From Vombatus ursinus (taxonomy: Eukaryota > Chordata > Mammalia > Diprotodontia > Vombatidae): DNA of 64,000 bases. Numbering within the stretch: position 1 is the first letter of the stretch; each line of letters opens with the position of its first letter. The position numbers were made by a program, and so were the translations under genes. The notes under the pieces are model-generated. The model made no database searches and was not told where the DNA came from. It saw nothing but the letters and a program-made list of their open reading frames with translations. The stretch lies in contig NW_020954610.1 in the NCBI RefSeq assembly GCF_900497805.2, forward strand, positions 77,153,163 through 77,217,162. Direction: 5' to 3'. Positions 48,356 to 57,669 of this stretch are shown piece after piece.

Positions 48356-51300
48356 GACAACCACTATTTTTATTCTCACTTTACAGATGAGGAATGGGAG
48401 CCTGCAAGAAGTTAAATGACTTGCCTAGGAGCAAAAAAAAATTAGGTATCTGAGGTGGGATCTGAACCTAGGTTTTCATACCTCCAAGTCTAGTGTTCAT
48501 TTCTCTATGAGGCTTCCTTTCAGTCACGTAGCCTTTATTAGACTTTGGTCTCTTTATCTATGAAATGAGTTGGAATAGATAATCTATAATCTTAGAATAC
48601 TATGAGATCAATTTTTCCAACTAACATATATGTACTATAATTTTGAATCATTCTTTATCTGGTTGCTGACCTATGAACATGATGCAGCTTATCAGTGTCT
48701 CCTCCAAACTGTGACCCTTAGAACTGGACACTTTCAGATGTGTTCTCCCCAGGGGAAAGTGGAATGAAATCATATCCCATATTCTAGACACTATGCTTCT
48801 ATTTATACAGATTTCATTAGTTTTTTGGGGCTATTAGGCAGCACCACTAATTCAGATAGTACTTGATGTCCACCAAAAATACTTGGTGATCTTACATGGA
48901 CTATTTTCACTCTCATCCTGTGCCTGCACAGTTGATTTTTAGAGCCTAAGTGCAGGACTTTGCATTTATCACTGCTAAATTTCATCTCAGACTTTAAAAA
49001 TCCTTTGGGGCAGGGGTGTTGTGGTTCAACATTGTTGGACTTTACATGACTGACATTGATTGTAATGCTTTAAAATGCAACTAATATACTTTGTTTCGAC
49101 AGGGAAAACATTTAAAAATAGTAAAAGGATACTCTGTCTCAATTTGTATGTACAAATAGAGTCATAGATTTATGCTAGTCTTACCATATTCTATGTTCCT
49201 TTATATACTAATGTTACCTTACATTTTAAGAAGAGTGAACGCTCAGGTGTGGGTGTTGTTTTCAGCAATGTACCAGGTTTTGACTGGGAAGATACAGAAA
49301 GCTGGCTGCAGGTATCTAGAAGAAATTGCAAGACACTTTTGTTATGTATCCAGAAAAACAACTCACCTGTTCTAGGTAGTTTGTAGTGGATTTGATTTTT
49401 TTTCTGATGTAAATTTTAACTTCACTGTATTATGGGTGACTGAGGAGGAAGTTAGGATGAGAAGAAATATTTACTGGTCCCAATACATGAAGGTAGTCTC
49501 AGTCTGTACCAGATGAAAGGTAGAGAGAGACTATTCTAGTCAAAAAGGAAGTCTTGGAAACTGGAACAAGAAGGAGTTAGGTAGGGCTGACAGTTCCTAA
49601 GAAATTCAAGTGCAAAAGAGTGTTTGGGCACATACAAAATAGCAAGATGCTGGGCATAGTGTTTTAGAGATGAGGTAGGGTCAGATAACAAGCTTTTGTT
49701 ACAGGCAAATAAATTTAGGATCAATGGTATGAGTTAAGTCAGTGGTACCTGGGCCGTACTGATGCATGCTTTTGCACCTGATCAAGAAGAAATTACAAAA
49801 ACAGGTGGTACAATCTCTCTTCTTTTCTCCTCTCCTTTCTTCTCCCTTGCTTTCCCCTCTCCACCCCCACCCCGTCTCTTTTCCTTTTCCTCTCTCTCCT
49901 CTCCTTCCCCATCTCTTCTCCTCTTCTTCCTCATCTCCTCTCCTCTCCTTTAGCATCTCCTTTCTTCTCTTCTCCTCTTCATTCTCCTATGTTCTACCAT
50001 TTTCTTTCCTCTTCTTTTTTGTTTTTCTTTCCTCTCCCCTTCTCTTTCCTTTCCTTCTTTCCTCCCCTCCCCTCTCTGCCTCCTCTCCTCTTTCCTTCCT
50101 TTGTTCCTCCTTCACTCCTTTACTTACTATGTGTAGAACATTGTTAATTTTATTGAATACTCCAAAAGTACTTGGAACAGATCTATTTTTGCTTTTGAGT
50201 GTCTTATTGTTATATTATTTATTCTTCTGGAGACTTCTCACTTTCTTTTACCTCTCCCTCAAATGTTTATGTATTGTGTGCCTTTTATTTCTTCTTTCTT
50301 TATTCATTGTTTCAGTTGTCTTTTTCATTTTTCTGTCAAGTACTTTTCCCCAGGAGGATTTATTTAATTTCCCTTCGGGTTTTATCTTGTTGTTCTTTTA
50401 CTTTGCTCACTAAAACCATTTCCAACAAACCAGAGAAAGAGCTGATCCCTAGTATACCAGATCCTTGCCCACTATTGGTGTTTCATAGGTTTATAAATAC
50501 CAGAAGAATGTAAACCCCTTAAGGGCAGCATCTCTTTTCATTTTTGTCTGTATATCCCTGGTGTCACTTTATCAATACTTGTCAAACCAAATTGAATTTT
50601 AAAAGTAGAAGAAACCTAGATAACTAAATATTCTCTTTGCTCCAATTATCTAAACATTTCTACTTATGAAGGAGTATTAGTATTAGTATTTCCTTCTTTG
50701 GTAGGCCTCCATAAATGATCACTGAATGAATGAGCCACTGAGTGAGAAAGACAGGGAAAACAGCATGAGTAGGAACAAAGAGGATGGTAAGCAAAATAGT
50801 TGGGCTAGAGAAGAGGATTTCTTTAGAGGAGCAGTAGTCCGAATAAAGACAGTATGGGACCAGATTCTGAAGGGCCTTGAGTCAAGGTCAAGGGATATGA
50901 ACTTTACCTTGTAAGTCTTTGAAATCACTGAACTTTTTTTTTGAGCAAAAGAATATCATGATGGAAAGCATTTTAGGAAGATTAGTTTGGCAGATTTATC
51001 TGGGCTAAAGAGACCTGGTGTGAGTCAGAAAGCAAAAGCATCCTGCATTGTCTGCAAAGAAATTAGGTTAAGTAAAAAATTACTTACCTTCTTTAAGGCG
51101 GACATCCAATGGCATCTGCAGAGTGGTAAAAACAGCTGTTGCTAAGTTCCTGTAATAGGTCTTAGCATGCTCAAACTTGACAGGTATTGGATGGAATAAT
51201 TCTGTAGGAATCATCTGCTGCATCATTTCCTTTTCTGATGCTGTATATTCCTAAAGGTAACAAAATTGATTTTATGTTTGGTTTAAACAAATCTGTGAAA

Positions 51301-54300
51301 GGGGAAAGAATGTCACTGCCCTTTTTATGCCCACTTATAAAAAACTCAGAAGTCTATTCCCTCCACTGACTTTTAGGCTATTTAGCTTGGATTCCCTCCA
51401 CTGAAGTCCTACTCTGGTGCCTCATAGTGGTATGGAAGTGATGTGGAAGTGACCCTATGTTCTAGAAAGCTATTCTAGGAGACCATTAGCATTGATAGGT
51501 CCTTCTAAGCTGGAAAGGCTTTGAGTAAGGGTACAGAATGTCTATCATTCAAATAGCAGTCTAGCTAAGTGTGATGAGGCTCCTTAATCTGTCAATAAAC
51601 AAGCATTTATTAAGAGCTTACCATTCACCAGGTACTATACGAAATACTGGGTATACAAAGCCAAAATAAACAAAAACATTCCCTTCCCTCAAGGAGCTTA
51701 CATTTTAAAGGGGGAGACAATATGTATAAATCAGAGTATTAAAAAAAATAGGAGTAGATAGAGTATAACTTTAGGAGGGGTTGGCAATACCAACTGGGGG
51801 AAGGGGGAAGAGGAGGGTCTAGGAAAGGCCTCCTAGAAGAAATGGTGCTAGAGGTAAGTCTTAAAGAAAGCCAAAGATTCCATGACTCGTAAGTTAGGAA
51901 GGCAGCATTCCATGCTAATGAGTATTTCTATAATGACAACTCTCAGAGATCCTCTACTAAAATGCAAAAGAGTTACTATCTGTGTCAATGAAGAGGCAGT
52001 GTCAGGTAATGGATAGAGTGCTAGAGTAGGAGACAGGCAATCTTGGGTTCAAATCCTGCCTTTGACACTTACTAGATGTAAGACCAAGGACAAGTTAACT
52101 AACCTCTATTTCTATATCTGTAAAATGGGAATAATAAAACTTTCAGTACTTACCACACAGAGCTGCTGAAAAGCTCAAATAAGATAAACTATGTAAAACT
52201 CTTTGTAAACCTTAAAGCTTTATCTAAATGTCAGCTACAGGAGCACTTACACCAAAGAAAGAAAAAGTCCTTGAAGCATTAGCTTGAAAATATTAGCATA
52301 TGCCTACAAACAATATATTTTTTATACATGGCTACTTATATATTATATTTACATTTGTAAATATAATTGTATAATATTTATAAATATATTTATATTATGC
52401 TGTTTATATATGTCATATTTTTAACATAATAAAATTTATTTTTCCAAAATGCTCAATTTTACTGAAAAAAGTCTAGTCAAGGGCTCACATTTTTATAGTA
52501 CTTTAAAGTTTATGAAACATTTTTCTTATAGCAACTCTATGAGAAATTGCCAATAACACTATCCCTATTTGAAAGATGAGGGATCTGAGGCCTAGAGAAA
52601 AGGAGTAACTTGCCCAGGGTCACAAGCTGACCTCAAGGTCAGCTCCGTTCCCAGCATATCATGTAGCTTGACAAAATGATAACTGAAAGGAATTAAAAAA
52701 ATGAGAAAATAAGATGTATTAAGATAGCGTATAATCTACCTGCAACTATACACTTTCTGGCAGCTTGAAGAAAGGAAGTCTTGTCTATTCTGACCTGGAA
52801 AAACCACATTAATAATACTACATTCAGATCAGGACACAACATGATAAGAGGACCACTAATGAACTAGAGAACATCCAGAGAAGGGGCCTCAGAATAGTCA
52901 AAACCATGCCATGGCCAACAAACATTAATTTAGCATCTACCATACACTGTGCTAAGTACTAAGAATGATAGAATAACACCTAATCTGGTCTTGAGGAGAG
53001 TTCAGTCTGATGGAAAGGGATGACAACAATATAAACATAAAATTAGAATGTAATATTATATATGATATATCCATCTCTATAACTCTCTATCTATGAAATG
53101 TATAACATAAGGAGCAGTTGTGGGAATTGATCAAGTTTAGACCAGAGAAGATAATGAAAGGTTGTCAACTATCTTAAAGGCTGTCATATGGAAGAGGAAA
53201 TTTGAGATACTCTGCTTATCCCCATAAGGGATAACTAGGACTAATTTTGACTCAATATAAAGAAGACTAATGGCTGTCCCCAAATGGAATGACAGACCTT
53301 TTGAGCTACTAAACCCTATATTACCAGAATTGTTCAAGCACAGGGTGCATGCCCACTTGAGAGTGTTGGTGTTGAGGGAGATTCCTATGTTGAATGAGAG
53401 GCCCAGTGAGATGACCTCAAAGGTTCCTTTTTTAAGGAAGGGCACTGTTGGAATATTAGAAGGATTTCCTAAAGATGGTCCTCCAGATATTCCATGTTGC
53501 AGATGATGCTCCCCTTTCAGCCCTAAATCTATGATCCTAGGATATATTTATTGAATCAAGCTCTTGAACACTGTAGGGTCTCTTAAATGAGATTCATAAT
53601 CATTCCAGAGAGTTCAGCTTAATTATTCACACAGGAAAAATCAAGTGCATGAAGAATGACCAAGTGGATGGACAAGTTATCTGTCCATCAGTGCATATGT
53701 CTTGGATAGACACCGTGGACAAACAATCAGCAAGGCTCAGATCTGAAGAGCAAAGTGGGCAACACTGCCTTTGGGGTATGAAGCAATAACCTTTAATGAC
53801 CCCAAGCTTCTCCCTGAGACAAAAGCCAATCTTTTTTTTTTCTTTTTGATGAGGCAATTTGGGGTTAAGTGACTTGCCCAGGGTCACTCAGCTAGTAAGT
53901 GTCAAATATCTGAGGTCAGATTTGAATTCAGGTCCTCCTGACTCCAAGGCCACAGCTCTATCCACTGTGGCACCTACCTGCCCCCCATCTTTTTAATAAT
54001 GATATTCTTCAGGTGATTTTATATGGCTATGAAATACTACAGTGTCCAAAGAATTACAGTTGTAGGTCACCCAAAGGATAATGAAAAAGTACATGGTGGG
54101 TGTGAGTGGACTATAATATATTACCAATGAGGAGCTGCTGGAAGAAGTCATGATATCATTAAAGATATCATAGCTTTAGCCAGAATACCAAGGCTAGGGA
54201 AAGTGGGAAGCATGTGACTGAACTGGAGAAATGGCTTTCTTTCTTTTTTTTAATATAGTTGGAGCTCTTTGATTCAAAATTGATTTAACACTTAAAAAGA

Positions 54301-57300
54301 ATAAAAAGTTTTTTCCCATTTGTCTAAAATTTGGCATAGATCTAGGAATATAGAAAAGTTATTAATTTTTTTCCCAACCCTTGGCAAGGCTAAGGTAATA
54401 CACTATCAAGACTCTTAATGAGGAGAAAGTTTATTTTACAGAATATGACCTGAGTAGACTAAAAGTAGCAGAAAAGATTTAAGGACCCAGAAGTGTTCTG
54501 TGTTCTCTGTTTGATTTTTCTTCCTGGTGGGCAGAGGAAAAAGTGACACGACACCTATCTCTTTTTTTCTATCTGTATTTTCCAGTTTGTCTGTCTGTCT
54601 TTTCCTGTTTGTCTGTCGGTCTGTTTCTTTGGTCTGAAGCTAAGAAGCCTATGTGGTCTCATGTTAACTTAGGTCCCACTGGATACAGTATTGGCAATCT
54701 AATTCCATCCCATTTACAAAAATGCTAGCCTATCTATATTGTATCCTTAGGGGTTTTGTTGGTATTTTTTTTGTCCTGACCAATGATTTAATTGCTGTTG
54801 GGAACTTTGTGAGGAAGCTCTTGCTATCAATATAAGTCACTGGGGTCATCCACTTTGCAACTGACAGTCTTATAGAGTTGTCTGGGACAATGACTAGTTA
54901 AGTGACATGCCTAAGGTCACACAATCAGTGTCAGAGGCGGACCTTAAACCTAGGTCTTCCTGATTATGAGGTCAACTCTTTATACCTCATGCTTCTCATC
55001 TTTAGAGTTTCTGTTAAGAAATGTATTCTCAATTTGTAGAAGTTGTATTGTATAGATTTACATCTTTCTACTGAACTAGAAAACTATCTGAAAGTTTAAG
55101 TGCTAGATCCTTATGTGCACAAACTTTATGAGGTGGTGCAGTAGATAGAACACAGGAAATGGAGTCAGGAAGACCTGAGTTCTAATCTAGCCTCAGATAC
55201 TTCCTAGCTGTGTGACCCTGAGCAAGTCACTTAACGCTGTTTGCCTCAGTTTCCTCATCCGCAAAATGTGCTGGAGAAGGAAATGGCAAACCACTCCAGT
55301 ATCTTGGCCACGAAAACCCTAAATGGGGCCTTGAAGAGTGAGATACAACTGAACCGACTCAACAACATCAATCATCCTTAACTATTTCTTTCCAGTTCTT
55401 TTGAGAAAACCGGTCTTTGCTTCTTAACAGTTTCTAGAAATTTTTCTCCAGTGTACCTTGATATAGCAGGAGGGACAGAAGAGAGAGGAAACATAAGCAT
55501 CAGGGTATAGTACATAGAAAACTGGCCTCAAAGCTAGGAAGACCTATGTTCAAATTCCTCCTCTGACACATACTGGCTGTGTGACTCTGGGCAAGTTGCT
55601 TAACCTCTAAGTACTCTAGGCAACTGAGATTAAAAATTGTGGAGAAAGTTTTGACCAGCACTGGTGATTTCACTGGGATAGGAAACTCTGGGCAAGGATA
55701 CTCCCTCCACAGATGTAGATTAGCAACTGTTCTGCCATTTATAGTCTCTGAGAGTTGCCTGGGGCACTAAAGGGTTGCCCAGAGTCACACAGCTGGAAAG
55801 CGTCAGGGGCAGGTTTTGAACCCACATCCTCTTGACCCTGTGGTTAGCTCTCTATTCAGAACTCCATGCTGCACTACACATTCTTGTTGTTTAGTTGTTT
55901 CGGACATGTCCAACTCTTCATGACCCCATTTAGGGTTTTCTTGGCAAAGGTTCTGAAGTGATTTTACCACTGCCTTCTCCAGCTCATTTTACACATGAGG
56001 AAACTGAGGCAAACAGGGTGAAGTGACTTGCCCAGGGTCACACAGCTAGTAAGCTAGTAAGTCTGAAGTTGGATTTGAATTCAGGAAGATGAGTCTTTCC
56101 TATTTCAAGCCTAGTGCTCTATCCACTTCGCCACCTAGCTTCCTTGCACTACATATAGTAAGTGATACTATGTTTATTGAATTGAATGCTAGTTTGTGTA
56201 GCAGGCAATAAGTGTTTGTTGAAGTGAATTCGAGTTTGACTATACTAAACCAATTTTTTTTTACTTTTGGGTTTATCACCCCTGGATGAAGTTACTACAG
56301 ACATTATAGACCTATGGAACTGTGAAAATAGACCCTGGAGATAGACAGATAACAACTACCAGGAGGTCTTTCTATCACCCTACTCCCTATTACTGCAAGT
56401 ATAATTGAAAGTGATTCCATCATGCTGTCCTCACCACTATGGGGATGAAAAGAGGCTGATGAATTAAAATAAATGTACATTTGGAACAATTCTCTAGAAA
56501 TTCTACCTTTGTGTGCACAGACATAGCAATAAGGCCAGAAAGGAGAGAAAATGTGAGTATGTATGCATGCTTTTAATAATTATTCACAATCCATTGACTC
56601 ATTAATTTTTGGATTGTCTGTCTACTTTTAAGATAAACTATGCAGGGTATATGCTTATCTGTATGGGTAGATTAAATGCTACTTTTTTGTTCTGCTCCTT
56701 AAATTTTGTATGTTACGATTTCCTAAATACACTCCAGCAATGCAAAGGGGGGCAATTCGGTGACGCAGTGGATAGAAGACTGGGCTTCGAGTCAGGAAGA
56801 TCTGAGTTCAAATCCAGCCTCAGAAACTTCCTTGCTGTGTGACCTTAACCTCTGTTTGCCACTGGAGAAAGAAATGATAAACCACTTCACTATTTTTGAT
56901 GAGAAAATCCATAGACAGAGGTCCACAGAGTCATGAAGAGTAGGACACAACTGAAATGACTGAACAACAGCAAGGTGAAAAGTTCTGTCTTTTTACAATG
57001 TCTGGACCAATCTAAGCTTCCTTAGCAAATGATACTCTCCATTGTAAATGAAGTCTTATGCTGTATCCCAAACAACCCCATTTTCTCATTGTGGAGCAGA
57101 ATCTGTGATTGAACTTGTGTGCACCAACACATGAATTGAGAAGAAAAAAAAGCAAAAAAGATATGGCTCTTCACGTACTTCAAATGCCACATATATATAG
57201 ACACTAATCACCATGAACTAAGATTAGTGGTTGATGACTTCAGTGTAAGAAGTCTCTTGTTACCTGTAGCAACCGAATAGGATCTTGCTGTTGGTGTATT

Positions 57301-57497
57301 CTTTGGATCTTCCTGGAAAGGTTGTCTATGATGTTAATTCGTTCTTGACACAATTCCATTTGCTCATTATATGTTCTAAATGCCTGTTGGGTGTTTTTAT
57401 CAACTAATTTCTTTGCAGCCATTTCCTCTTCATCAAGCAATAAACGCAGTTCAGTAAATTTTCCTGTTAGCCAGATTTTGGTAGCTTCAGAATGTTC
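42218..57497 (-). CDS. TRIM14: TRIM14 gene, 3' three coding exons (5' end beyond window)
   Basis: Minus-strand exons 57497-57264, 51250-51088 and 42753-42218 encode, in order, a coiled coil, a linker and a complete PRY-SPRY domain, about 310 residues of an expected 440. The anchors [52 protein letters not shown] and [12 protein letters not shown] agree with human TRIM14 as recalled. Family role: TRIM14 lacks a RING domain; it docks on mitochondria with MAVS in RIG-I signalling and stabilises cGAS through USP14. The B-box exon and first coiled-coil exon were not found up to 64000. Human TRIM14 has an extra short exon between the linker and SPRY exons that I could not locate here; splicing without it keeps the frame. 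No break is seen in the exons present. Confidence 0.95.
42810..42840. repeat. (AAC)n microsatellite
   Basis: Ten or so ACA/AAC units next to the TRIM14 SPRY-exon acceptor (about 57 bp into the intron). Confidence 0.9.
43160..43780 (+). repeat. CR1/L3 LINE 3' end with nested SINE
   Basis: 'gctggagagcacccagaaaa', 'gaggtatttaacctgagaag', 'aaacatttccaacagttaga' and 'ttctttccaactctgagatt' trace a CR1/L3 3' end. A MIR-class copy interrupts it at about 43425-43555. Confidence 0.8.
43425..43555 (-). repeat. MIR-class SINE nested in CR1/L3
   Basis: 'gagctggaagggacctcatg', 'agatgaggaaactgaggtca', 'catctacttcaccaagctgt' on the complement strand. Confidence 0.7.
44235..44415 (-). repeat. THER1-like SINE
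   Basis: 'tatgacttcattatttcagg', 'gtcttagagagttgtttggt', 'atgacttgtctaggatcaca', 'ctctatccaccatgtccc'. Confidence 0.7.
44611..44662. repeat. (CTTT)n microsatellite
   Basis: Pyrimidine tetranucleotide repeats with small interruptions. Confidence 0.9.
44663..44887 (-). repeat. THER1-like SINE
   Basis: 'tatttcattggcataacaaa', 'gatgagttgcctgtagcatt', 'gggacttgcccaggatcaca', ending in 'ccaccaccacactgcccc'. Confidence 0.8.
45310..45520 (+). repeat. MIR-class SINE
   Basis: 'tgacatggcagaaagagcac', 'tcaggcaaattccttggcct', 'tttatagttctaataattat'. Confidence 0.65.
45845..46027 (-). repeat. THER1-like SINE
   Basis: 'ggacttatgatttcattagt', 'actgagaagttaagtgattt', 'cctctatctagtgctgccc'. Confidence 0.7.
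46540..46840 (+). repeat. L2-tailed repeat
   Basis: 'gggcttcattttgtgatggg', 'cagccatgctccattcccct', 'ttcagttcccttttatgtgt' and 'tggaagctccctgagaacag' match the copies at 59155-59598. Confidence 0.6.
46854..46976 (-). repeat. WSINE1-like SINE, truncated
   Basis: 'ggtgaggcaattggggttaa', 'agggtcacacagctagtaag', 'gatttgaactcaggtcctcc'; the tRNA-like head is missing. Confidence 0.85.
47057..47650. mobile_element. Decayed non-autonomous DNA transposon with inverted ends
   Basis: The 17-mer at 47057-47073 (atcgtgtaattgtcaca) and the complement of 47634-47650 (accgcatgatcgtcaca) match at 12 positions, and all five differences are transitions. The body holds internal repeats (47089-47243) and no coding capacity. 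Superfamily not resolved; the true ends may lie somewhat outside. Confidence 0.5.
47089..47243 (+). repeat. Internal repeats: three 20-bp units between two 15-bp CpG words
   Basis: tgtcacgccgcttaa occurs at 47089-47103 and 47229-47243. Between them agtggytagattwtargaat occurs at 47151, 47177 and 47204 (period 26-27 bp). Confidence 0.9.
48288..48351. repeat. (CA)n with GACACA interruptions
   Basis: About 64 bp of ACACAGAC units turning into pure AC. Confidence 0.95.
48355..48530 (-). repeat. MIR-class SINE nested in CR1/L3
   Basis: 'tctcactttacagatgagga', 'gttaaatgacttgcctagga', 'gatctgaacctaggttttca'. Confidence 0.7.
48991..49800. other. TRIM14 intron stretch without recognised repeat
   Basis: A CAGGGGTGTTGTGGTTCAAC start at about 49014 resembles a hAT end but no partner end was found. 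Otherwise nothing supported. Confidence 0.35.
49813..50125. repeat. Long polypyrimidine tract in TRIM14 intron
   Basis: About 310 bp almost free of purines on the plus strand, built from CTCC, CTTC and CTTT words, therefore polypurine on the TRIM14 sense strand. A 215-residue Ser/Leu/Pro/Phe-rich open frame across it is a compositional artefact. Confidence 0.9.
50126..50700. other. TRIM14 intron stretch; L2-like tail near 50500-50590
   Basis: 'atgtaaaccccttaagggca', 'ttttgtctgtatatccctgg' resemble an L2 3' end. The rest is T-rich and unassigned. Confidence 0.45.
50700..51010 (+). repeat. Degenerate interspersed repeat, class not assigned
   Basis: 'ctgaagggccttgagtcaag' and 'aggaagattagtttggcaga' recall the family also seen at 14100-15765. 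Confidence 0.4.
51088..51250 (-). CDS. TRIM14: TRIM14 linker exon
   Basis: A 163-bp exon, phase 0 in and phase 1 out, with acceptor cctttag and donor GAAG|gtaagt. It encodes [13 protein letters not shown] then a stretch ending [11 protein letters not shown], matching the human AYTATEQEMQQQM...TPLDIRLKE. It was found from the protein pattern and has no own ATG. Confidence 0.94.
51590..51960 (+). repeat. catttattaag-type repeat, class not assigned
   Basis: 'caagcatttattaagagctt', 'caccaggtactatacgaaat', 'cctcaaggagcttacatttt', then a purine-rich body. Shared with 37058, 11830 and 52915. Confidence 0.5.
51985..52240 (+). repeat. MIR-class SINE
   Basis: 'gaggcagtgtcaggtaatgg', 'tcttgggttcaaatcctgcc', 'taaaatgggaataataaaac', 'tttgtaaaccttaaagcttt'. 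Confidence 0.8.
52490..52680 (-). repeat. MIR-class SINE
   Basis: 'tagtactttaaagtttatga', 'ggcctagagaaaaggagtaa', 'cttgcccagggtcacaagct'. Confidence 0.75.
52745..53540 (+). repeat. CR1/L3 LINE 3' end
   Basis: 'gaactagagaacatccagag', 'tttagaccagagaagataat', 'gcacagggtgcatgcccact', 'gatgacctcaaaggttcctt'. A catttattaag-type fragment (about 52910-53100) interrupts it. Confidence 0.7.
53545..54215 (+). repeat. RTE LINE 3' fragment split by a SINE
   Basis: 'cacaggaaaaatcaagtgca', 'tcagtgcatatgtcttggat' and 'ccaagcttctccctgagaca' match the RTE copy at 24540-24760; after the SINE it resumes with 'ttatatggctatgaaatact'. Stops and gaps show an inactive copy. Confidence 0.75.
53832..53985 (-). repeat. 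WSINE1-like SINE nested in RTE
   Basis: Poly-T start, 'gatgaggcaatttggggtta', 'ctccaaggccacagctctat' and a short repeated flank (caatct / ccatct). Confidence 0.85.
54770..54995 (-). repeat. THER1-like SINE
   Basis: 'accaatgatttaattgctgt', 'gacagtcttatagagttgtc', 'aaggtcacacaatcagtgtc', 'gaccttaaacctaggtcttc'. Confidence 0.8.
55125..55375 (+). repeat. MAR1-type marsupial SINE
   Basis: 'atgaggtggtgcagtagata', 'tgtgaccctgagcaagtcac', 'ctggagaaggaaatggcaaa', 'gagatacaactgaaccgact' and an AACA tail. Confidence 0.92.
55490..55680 (+). repeat. THER1-like SINE, left arm of an inverted pair
   Basis: 'agctaggaagacctatgttc', 'cctctgacacatactggctg', 'tgactctgggcaagttgctt', 'aagtactctaggcaactgag'. Confidence 0.85.
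55660..55875 (-). repeat. THER1-like SINE, right arm of an inverted pair
   Basis: 'tgatttcactgggataggaa', 'ctctgagagttgcctggggc', 'gagtcacacagctggaaagc', 'ggttttgaacccacatcctc', ending 'actccatgctgc'. Confidence 0.85.
55884..56143 (-). repeat. MAR1-type marsupial SINE, near full length
   Basis: 'ttgttgtttagttgtttcgg', 'ttagggttttcttggcaaag', 'gaggaaactgaggcaaacag', 'tatccacttcgccacctagc'. Confidence 0.92.
56144..56745. other. TRIM14 intron stretch without recognised repeat
   Basis: No gene or repeat supported. Confidence 0.4.
56748..56972 (+). repeat. MAR1-type marsupial SINE
   Basis: 'gcaattcggtgacgcagtgg', 'gtcaggaagatctgagttca', 'agagtaggacacaactgaaa' with an internal gap. Confidence 0.9.
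57264..57497 (-). CDS. TRIM14: TRIM14 coiled-coil exon
   Basis: A 234-bp exon (78 codons, phase 0 to phase 0) with acceptor tttttag and donor CTACAG|gtaaca. It begins [20 protein letters not shown] and continues through [19 protein letters not shown] to [12 protein letters not shown]. The heptad-rich, Glu/Lys/Leu-rich text is the dimerising coiled coil. Confidence 0.95.
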
Positions 57498-57669
57498 CTA
57501 AAAATAAAATGATTTAAAAAAAATTCCAACTGATCATCCATTCCTCAATTATGTGTGTGTTGGGATAGGGATGGGGGAAGGGGTGTCGGGGGGAGTGAGA
57601 TGGTAAATACTCCTCTGAAACATGGAGAATAAGAATATTCCCTGAGCCATTAAGTTCCCTTCTTTTAAA

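Larger units (their letters stand above)
47755..48990 (-). repeat. CR1/L3 LINE
   Basis: The complement encodes [17 protein letters not shown] near 48985-48935, a conserved CR1/L3 RT-end motif. 3' UTR text includes 'ctttcagatgtgttctcccc', 'aaatattgaagatggccatc' and 'cttgaggcagctcattttgt'. A SINE (about 48355-48530) and a CA repeat interrupt it. Confidence 0.8.

Noticed and set aside
49699-49956. Glu/Arg/Gly-rich minus-strand frame
   Set aside because: Translation of the same simple-sequence tract in the other direction.
49766-50413. 215-residue plus-strand open frame
   Set aside because: It lies across the polypyrimidine tract and consists of Ser/Leu/Phe/Pro runs; no conserved motif.
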